Assembly (NCBI RefSeq): GCF_018128965.1
Contig: NZ_JAAEDH010000025.1
Coordinates: 1 to 64,000, forward strand
Origin: Plastoroseomonas arctica
GTDB lineage: Bacteria > Pseudomonadota > Alphaproteobacteria > Acetobacterales > Acetobacteraceae
Reading direction: 5' to 3'
DNA: 64,000 nucleotides
Shown piece after piece: positions 58,543 to 64,000 of the stretch. A program made the position numbers and the translations under genes. The notes below the pieces were generated by a model. It worked only from the letters and a program-made list of their open reading frames with translations. It was not told the DNA's origin and ran no database searches. Each line of letters opens with the position of its first letter. Position 1 is the first letter of the stretch.

Positions 58543-60165
58543 TTACTTATGCAGCCCCGGCGCCTCGTGCCCCGTCCGAGCGACATACTCGGTGTACCCA
58601 CCCCCATACTGGTGGATCCCCTCCGGGGTCAGTTCCAGCACGCGGTTCGAGAGGGCGGCCAGGAAGTGTCGGTCATGCGAGACGAACAGCATCGTCCCCT
58701 CATACTGCGAGAGTGCGGCGATCAGCATTTCCTTCGTCGCCATGTCCAAGTGGTTGGTGGGCTCGTCGAGCACAAGAAAATTCGGCGGATCGTAGAGCAT
58801 GATCGCCATCACCAGCCGCGCCTTCTCGCCGCCCGAGAGCACACGGCACGTCTTCTCCACCTCATCGCCGGAAAACCCGAAACAGCCGGCGAGCGCGCGC
58901 AGCGAGCCCTGCGCCGCCAGCGGGAAATTGTCCTCCAGCGTCTGGAACACGGTTCGCTCGCCCTCGAGCAGCTCCATGGCGTGCTGCGCAAAATAGCCGA
59001 GCTTCACGCTGCCACCGAGCACGACGCGCCCCTCATCGGGCTCCGTGTCACCGGTGATCAGCTTCAGCAGCGTGGACTTGCCCGCGCCATTGGTGCCGAG
59101 CACGCAGCAGCGCTCGCGCCGGCGCACGAGGAAATCCAGCCCCTCATAGATCACCCGGCTCCCATAGCGCTTATGGACGCCGCGCAGGGTCACCACATCC
59201 TCGCCGGAGCGCGGCGCCGGGGAGAATTCGAACGACACCGCCTGGCGGCGCTTGGGCGGCTCCACGCGGTCGATCTTCTCGAGCTTCTTCACCCGGCTCT
59301 GCACCTGCGCCGCGTGCGAGGCGCGCGCCTTGAAGCGCTCGATGAACTTGATCTCCTTGGCGAGCATCGCCTGCTGGCGTTCGAACTGCGCCTGCTGCTG
59401 GCGCTCGTTCATCGCGCGCTGGGCTTCGTAGAATTCATAGTCGCCCGAGAAGGCGGTGAGCGTGCCGCCATCGATCTCGATCACCTTGTTGATGACGCGA
59501 TTCATGAACTCGCGGTCGTGCGAGGTGAGCATCAGAGCGCCGTCATAGCCGGCGAGGAATTCCTCCAGCCAGATCAGGCTCTCGAGGTCGAGGTGGTTGG
59601 ACGGCTCGTCGAGTAGCATGACATCGGGCCGCATCAGCAGGATGCGCGCGAGTGCGACGCGCATCTTCCACCCGCCGGAGAGCGCGCCGACATCCTTGTC
59701 CATCATCTCCTGGCTGAAGCTGAGGCCGTTCAGCACTTCGCGCGCACGCCCCTCCAGCGCGTAGCCGCCCAGCTCCTCGAAGCGCGCCTGCACCTCGCCG
59801 AAGCGCTCGATCAGCGCGTCCATCTGGTCAGCCTGGTCGGGGTTGGCGAGGGCGGCTTCGAGCGCGGCGAGTTCGCCAGCGACGGTGCTGACATCGCCGG
59901 CGCCATCCATCACCTCGGCCACCGCGCTGCGGCCGGCCATCTCGCCGACATCCTGGCTGAAGAAGCCGATGGTGACGCCGCGATCGACCAGCACCAGGCC
60001 CTCATCGGGCTGGTCCTGGCCGGTGATCATGCGGAACAGCGTGGATTTGCCGGCGCCGTTGGGGCCGACCAGGCCGATCTTCTCGCCGCGCTGCAACGCG
60101 GCCGAAGCCTCGATGAAGAGGAGCTGGCGGCCGTTCTGCTTGCTGATGTTGTCGAGACGGATCAT
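58543..60165 (-). CDS. ABC-F family ATPase (YbiT/EttA-like)
   Basis: A 540-residue ribosome-associated ATPase with two ABC domains. Walker A motifs are 'GLVGPNGAGKSTLFRM' and 'CVLGTNGAGKSTLLKL'. Signatures are 'VGALSGGWKMRVALARILL' and 'CRVLSGGEKARLVMAI', and both domains have DEPSNHLD or DEPTNHLD. The inter-domain linker (about 240-305) has the charged, Gln-rich pattern of the P-site tRNA interaction motif. It lies 28 bases downstream of ftsY on the same strand and ends in repeat R7. Confidence 0.93.
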   Translation of the reverse strand: MIRLDNISKQNGRQLLFIEASAALQRGEKIGLVGPNGAGKSTLFRMITGQDQPDEGLVLVDRGVTIGFFSQDVGEMAGRSAVAEVMDGAGDVSTVAGELAALEAALANPDQADQMDALIERFGEVQARFEELGGYALEGRAREVLNGLSFSQEMMDKDVGALSGGWKMRVALARILLMRPDVMLLDEPSNHLDLESLIWLEEFLAGYDGALMLTSHDREFMNRVINKVIEIDGGTLTAFSGDYEFYEAQRAMNERQQQAQFERQQAMLAKEIKFIERFKARASHAAQVQSRVKKLEKIDRVEPPKRRQAVSFEFSPAPRSGEDVVTLRGVHKRYGSRVIYEGLDFLVRRRERCCVLGTNGAGKSTLLKLITGDTEPDEGRVVLGGSVKLGYFAQHAMELLEGERTVFQTLEDNFPLAAQGSLRALAGCFGFSGDEVEKTCRVLSGGEKARLVMAIMLYDPPNFLVLDEPTNHLDMATKEMLIAALSQYEGTMLFVSHDRHFLAALSNRVLELTPEGIHQYGGGYTEYVARTGHEAPGLHK

Positions 60166-60193
60166 GGGGCGGGCTTATAGCAGCGCGCGCGGA

Positions 60194-61282
60194 TCACTCC
60201 AGGCCCATCAGGCTCCGCGCGAAATCCCGGGCCTCGAAGGGGCGCAAATCCGCGGCTTTCTCGCCCACGCCCACCATGTGGACGGGCAGGGCGAATTCCT
60301 GCGCGAGGGCCACCACCACGCCGCCCTTCGCCGAGCCATCCAGCTTCGTCACGGCGAGGCCGGTCACATCCACCATCTCGGAAAAAATCTTCGTCTGCTG
60401 CACGGCGTTCTGGCCCGTCGTCGCATCCAGCACCAGCAGCACCGAGTGCGGTGCGCTCGGGTCCACGCGCTTGATGATGCGCACCAGCTTCTTCAGCTCC
60501 TCCATCAACGCCGATTTGTTGTGCAGGCGCCCGGCCGTGTCGATCAACAGCACATCCGTCCCGGCGGCGCGCGCAGCCGTCAGCGCGTCGAAGGCGAGCC
60601 CCGCCGCATCCGCGCCCGGCTTGGAGGGTGCGGCAAGGCCCGCGCCCGTCCGCTCGGCCCAGACCTGCAACTGCTCGACGGCCGCAGCACGAAACGTATC
60701 CCCCGCGACGAAGGTGCAACGCCGCCCTTCATCGCGATAATGCTGGCCGAGCTTTGCGATCGTCGTCGTCTTGCCGGTGCCGTTCACGCCCACCACCAGC
60801 ACCACATGCGGCTTGCGCGTCGCATCGATCACCAGCGGCACCGCCACCGGCGCAAGGATCGCCGCGATGCTCTCCGCCAACGCCTCCTTCACCTCCTCGG
60901 CCGTCACATCCGTCCCGAACCGCGTCCGGCGAAACTCCGCCACGATGCGCCGCGCGGCCGGTAGACCGAGATCGGCGGCGATCAGCGTCTCCTCCAGCTC
61001 CTCCAGCGCCGCGTCGTCGAGGCGGCGCTTGACGAACAGGGAGGTGACGCTCTCGGTCAGCCGCGCCGTAGAGCGCGACAGACCCTGGCGCAGACGGCCG
61101 AACCAGCCGGTCGGTTCTTCAGGGATCGCGGCTGGGACCGAGGCTCGGGATGGATCCGAAACCGGGGCCTGCATTGGGGCCGTGGCGGCCGAAGGTGCGG
61201 GATCCGCCAATGGCGCCGGCGTGTCCGGTGCATCCGCCACAGGCGCCGACGGCTTGCGGAAGAACAGATCGCGCAGCGCCAT
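60194..61282 (-). CDS. ftsY: Signal recognition particle receptor FtsY
   Basis: A 362-residue GTPase that docks SRP-ribosome complexes at the membrane. The short N-terminal A domain (about 1-55) is Ala/Pro-rich. The N domain follows (about 60-140), then the G domain: 'VVGVNGTGKTTTIAKLGQHY' (G1), 'FVAGDTFRAAAVEQLQVWAE' (G2-IBD), 'LLIDTAGRLHNKSALMEEL' (G3), and 'LAVTKLDGSAKGGVVVAL' (G4). mtaB overlaps its start by one base (TGATG), so they are translated in series. Confidence 0.97.
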   Translation of the reverse strand: MALRDLFFRKPSAPVADAPDTPAPLADPAPSAATAPMQAPVSDPSRASVPAAIPEEPTGWFGRLRQGLSRSTARLTESVTSLFVKRRLDDAALEELEETLIAADLGLPAARRIVAEFRRTRFGTDVTAEEVKEALAESIAAILAPVAVPLVIDATRKPHVVLVVGVNGTGKTTTIAKLGQHYRDEGRRCTFVAGDTFRAAAVEQLQVWAERTGAGLAAPSKPGADAAGLAFDALTAARAAGTDVLLIDTAGRLHNKSALMEELKKLVRIIKRVDPSAPHSVLLVLDATTGQNAVQQTKIFSEMVDVTGLAVTKLDGSAKGGVVVALAQEFALPVHMVGVGEKAADLRPFEARDFARSLMGLE

Positions 61283-62523
61283 CAGGCCGCCTCCGCCAGA
61301 AGCCCGTCCGGACCGGCGCCGGTGATGCGCAGCCGCGCCAGGGCGCCCGGGGGGATCGTCGCCCCGCTGACGCGCACGGGACAGAATTGTTCGGTATGGC
61401 CGAGATTGCCGCGCTCCATCAGCACGCTCTCCTCGCGGCCCAGCCGGGCGGCGTAGAGGCGTTGCGAAGCCAGCAGGCCGGCGGCGCGGAGCCGGGCGGC
61501 GCGTTCGCGGCGGAGCGGCACGGGCAGCTGCGGCATCTTCGCGGCCGGGGTGCCTGGACGCGCGGAAAAGGGGAAAACGTGCAGGAAGCTGATCTGCGCC
61601 TCTTCAACCATGGCCAGCGTCTCCGCGTGGTGCGCGTCGGTCTCGGTCGGGAAGCCGGCGATGAGGTCGGCGCCGAACACCATCCCTGGCCGCAGGGCGC
61701 GCGCGCGGGCGATGACGGCCATCGCATCGTCGCGCGAATGGCGACGCTTCATCCGCTTCAGGATGAGGTCCGCGCCATGCTGCAGCGACAGGTGCAGATG
61801 CGGCATCAGGCGCGGCTCATCCCCGATCAACCGCCACAGATCCTCGTCGATCGCGGCAGGGTCCAGCGAGGACAGGCGCAGCCGTGGCAGGCCAGGTACC
61901 AGCGCCAAAAGCCGCCGCACCATCTGCCCCAGGCTCGGCCGCCCGGGCAGGTCGGGCCCGTAGCTGGTGATGTCGACGCCGGTCAGCACGACCTCGGAAA
62001 AACCTTCCGTGACCAGCGCGCGAAGATGCTCCGCAATGACACCGATCGGCACGGAGCGCGACGGCCCGCGCCCATAGGGAATGACGCAGAAGGTGCAGCT
62101 ATGATCGCACCCCTGCTGTACCTGCAGGAAGGCGCGCGCGCGGCCGGGAAAATCGGTGACCAGATGCGCCGCCGTCTCCCGTACGGTCATAATGTCGGCG
62201 ACCGGGCTGGGCCCCGCACCTGGCGCCCAGGTTTCGGGCCGCAGCTTCTCGGCATTGCCGACCACCCGCATCACGCCGGGCAGCGCGGCCCAGCCGGCCG
62301 GGTCGATCTGCGCGGCACAACCGGTGACGATGATCGGCGCGCCCGGTGTTTCGCGATGCGCGCGACGGATGGCCTTGCGCGCCTGCTGCTCGGCCTCGGT
62401 GGTGACGGCGCAGGTGTTGACGATGATCGCGCCATGATGGTCGCGCGCCAGCGACGCCATCGCAGCACTCTCATAGGCGTTGAGCCGACAGCCGAAGGTC
62501 AGTAGCGTCGGCCCCGCGCTCAC
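61282..62523 (-). CDS. mtaB: tRNA t6A37 methylthiotransferase MtaB
   Basis: A 413-residue radical-SAM enzyme that turns t6A37 into ms2t6A37 in tRNA. The N-terminal UPF0004 domain carries three Cys for the auxiliary cluster ('TFGCRLN', 'IVNTCAVT' and 'VTGCAAQ'). The radical-SAM cluster C-x3-C-x2-C is in '[17 protein letters not shown]'. A TRAM domain ends the protein. The GTG at 62523 overlaps the dapF stop by GTGA, fixing the start. Confidence 0.95.
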   Translation of the reverse strand: MSAGPTLLTFGCRLNAYESAAMASLARDHHGAIIVNTCAVTTEAEQQARKAIRRAHRETPGAPIIVTGCAAQIDPAGWAALPGVMRVVGNAEKLRPETWAPGAGPSPVADIMTVRETAAHLVTDFPGRARAFLQVQQGCDHSCTFCVIPYGRGPSRSVPIGVIAEHLRALVTEGFSEVVLTGVDITSYGPDLPGRPSLGQMVRRLLALVPGLPRLRLSSLDPAAIDEDLWRLIGDEPRLMPHLHLSLQHGADLILKRMKRRHSRDDAMAVIARARALRPGMVFGADLIAGFPTETDAHHAETLAMVEEAQISFLHVFPFSARPGTPAAKMPQLPVPLRRERAARLRAAGLLASQRLYAARLGREESVLMERGNLGHTEQFCPVRVSGATIPPGALARLRITGAGPDGLLAEAA

Positions 62524-63329
62524 AGCGCAAAACTGCCGGTGAAGGCGGTGGCGACGGGGCCTTCCATCAGCACATGCCCATCGCTCTCGCGCCATTCCAG
62601 GATGAGGTCGCCACCCGGCATGGAAATGGTGGCGCGCCGTCTGGTCATGCCGCGCCGATGCGCGTTGACGATCGCCGCGCAGGCCCCGGACCCGCAGGCG
62701 AGCGTCTGCCCCGCGCCCCGCTCCCACATCGCCAGGCGGATGTGGTCGGGGGCCAGGATCTGCGCGAAGCCGATATTGGCGCGCTCCGGAAAGATCGGGT
62801 GGTGTTCGAGCAGCGGGCCGTCCTTGCCGATATCCACCGCAGCGATGTCGTCCACGAACAGTGTCGCGTGCGGGTTGCCCATGGAGCAGGCCGCGGCCGC
62901 CTCCGCAATGGGAAGGGCGAGGGTGTCCATCGCCTCGGCCAGCGGGACGTCGTGCCAGCCCAGGCGCGGCGCGCCCATGTCGGCGACCACGCGGTCCGGC
63001 CTGAGGATGGTGCAGGGCAGGTCGCCGGCGATGGTGCGCACGGTGATTTGGCGCTGGCCGGTCTCGGCCGCGATCAGGGACGCGACGCAGCGCGTGGCAT
63101 TGCCGCAGGCGCCCGCATCGGACCCGTCTGGGTTCCGGATGCGTATGAAGACATCGGCGCCGGGCGCGGCCTCGAGGCTGATCAGCTGGTCGCAGCCGAT
63201 GCCGAAATGGCGGTCGGCGATGCGCCGGGCCAGGTCCGGCGTCAGGCCAAGCGGCGCCGCGCGCTCATCGAGCACAACGAAGTCGTTGCCAAGGCCATGC
63301 ATCTTGGTGAAGGCGACCATCCCGGGCAT
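62520..63329 (-). CDS. dapF: Diaminopimelate epimerase
   Basis: A 269-residue epimerase that makes meso-diaminopimelate for lysine and peptidoglycan. The two catalytic Cys are in '[14 protein letters not shown]' and '[16 protein letters not shown]'; '[15 protein letters not shown]' is the N-terminal signature. Length is normal. The ATG at 63329 was preferred over one three codons later. It heads the dapF-mtaB-ftsY-ABC-F series. Confidence 0.96.
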   Translation of the reverse strand: MPGMVAFTKMHGLGNDFVVLDERAAPLGLTPDLARRIADRHFGIGCDQLISLEAAPGADVFIRIRNPDGSDAGACGNATRCVASLIAAETGQRQITVRTIAGDLPCTILRPDRVVADMGAPRLGWHDVPLAEAMDTLALPIAEAAAACSMGNPHATLFVDDIAAVDIGKDGPLLEHHPIFPERANIGFAQILAPDHIRLAMWERGAGQTLACGSGACAAIVNAHRRGMTRRRATISMPGGDLILEWRESDGHVLMEGPVATAFTGSFAL

Positions 63330-63366
63330 ATGCCCTGCCTGATGCCCGGCTCCAAGGGGGCGCCCG

Positions 63367-64000
63367 TCATTCCAGGGTTGCGCGCGCCTCGGCCAGCTTG
63401 GCCCGGGTTGCCTCGTCGATCTTGGGGTATTCGAGATCGAGGTCCTCCAGCGCGGCCGCGATGGCGTTGCCGATGATGATGCGGGTGAAGCGCTTGTTGT
63501 CCGCCGGCACCACGAACCAGGGGGCGTGCGGCGCGGCGGTTGCGCGGATCGCCGCCTCATAGGCCGTGTGATAGGCCTTCCAATGCGCGCGCTCGGCGAC
63601 GTCGCCGGCGTTGAACTTCCAGTTCTTCTCCGGCTCCTCGATGCGTTCGAGGAAGCGCTTGCGCTGCTCCTCTTTCGAGACATGGAGAAAGAATTTCAGG
63701 ATGACCACGCCCTGCCGCGCCAGGTAGCGCTCATAGGCCGCGATATCCTCCAGCCGCTCGTCGAAGATGCGCTTGGTGATGAGGGAGGGCGGCAGCTTCT
63801 GGTGGGCGAGGAGCTCGTGATGGACGCGCACCACCAGCGTCTCCTCGTACCAGGAGCGGTTGTGGATGCCGATGGTGCCGCGGCGCGGGATGGCGATCAC
63901 GTGGCGCCAGAGGAAATCATGGTCGAGTTCCAGCGCGTTCGGCGCCTTGAAGTTCTCGACATGGCAACCCTGCGGGTTGACGCCTGAGAAAACGTGCTTG
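63367..64000 (-). CDS. ppk2: Polyphosphate kinase 2 family, 5' end outside window
   Basis: About 210 residues of the C-terminal part are visible. The first visible stretch '[20 protein letters not shown]' corresponds to the region after Walker A in PPK2. 'LDHDFLWR', '[19 protein letters not shown]' (Walker B region) and '[19 protein letters not shown]' (lid) follow. PPK2 enzymes transfer phosphate between polyphosphate and nucleotides. The Walker A loop lies beyond the window. Together with ppk1 and ppx at 3-7 kb, this is the third polyphosphate gene here. Confidence 0.92.
   Translation of the reverse strand, partial: KHVFSGVNPQGCHVENFKAPNALELDHDFLWRHVIAIPRRGTIGIHNRSWYEETLVVRVHHELLAHQKLPPSLITKRIFDERLEDIAAYERYLARQGVVILKFFLHVSKEEQRKRFLERIEEPEKNWKFNAGDVAERAHWKAYHTAYEAAIRATAAPHAPWFVVPADNKRFTRIIIGNAIAAALEDLDLEYPKIDEATRAKLAEARATLE

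Overview
The window is about 70 % GC, densely packed and mostly protein coding. It looks like chromosome of an alphaproteobacterium, most probably an Acetobacteraceae (Roseomonas-like) relative. This inference rests on the dapF-mtaB-ftsY order, hda next to ppk1-ppx, a 50-residue aa3-oxidase subunit IV, and four orphan Bug/TctC-type receptors. I see no rRNA, tRNA, CRISPR array, transposase or phage gene. No stretch longer than 300 bases lacks a gene.

Layout. 1-2.4 kb: the 3' part of a GH5-like protein, then three small proteins that share one C-terminal architecture (best candidate for an undescribed module). 2.4-7.8 kb: hemJ, then ppx, ppk1 and hda on the minus strand. 7.8-12.9 kb: a PerM-type exporter, a CDP-alcohol phosphatidyltransferase, an exported DUF2066-like protein, then purM, purN, a tiny coxIV-like gene and ndk. 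12.9-16.1 kb: an SDR, a DUF423 protein, an RlmM-like methyltransferase and a response regulator, which meets a large four-PAS hybrid kinase (16.1-19.2 kb) tail to tail. 19.3-29.9 kb: small exported proteins, a Bug receptor, an ABC-F ATPase, MTA phosphorylase, a DSP-like phosphatase, an MsbA-like exporter, CCA-transferase, a TAXI-like receptor and a YcgN-type Cys-cluster protein. 29.9-35.6 kb: an ABC-2 exporter, two degenerate EAL-like proteins, HldE and a histidine phosphatase.

35.6-42.5 kb is a catabolic block: a metallo-hydrolase, MmgE/PrpD, acyl-CoA dehydrogenase, enoyl-CoA hydratase and type III CoA-transferase on the minus strand, with a divergent acyl-CoA ligase. Next come a metzincin-like protein and a Bug receptor. 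At 46.5-53.4 kb a 951-residue fusion of HcnA-, HcnB- and HcnC-like parts is divergent from a DapA-family lyase, an amino-acid importer (binding protein and permease, no ATPase) and a dihydropyrimidinase. This set suggests catabolism of a cyclic or D-imino acid, such as hydroxyproline. 53.4-58.4 kb holds two more Bug receptors, an MFS transporter, a creatininase-family amidohydrolase and an AhpD-like protein. 58.5-64 kb: ABC-F, ftsY, mtaB, dapF and a truncated ppk2.

The intergenic spaces carry three dispersed repeat families: seven copies of a hairpin plus T-tract element ending many transcription units, a GC-only double-hairpin variant, and two copies of a roughly 230-bp element that in one copy is a near-perfect large inverted repeat.
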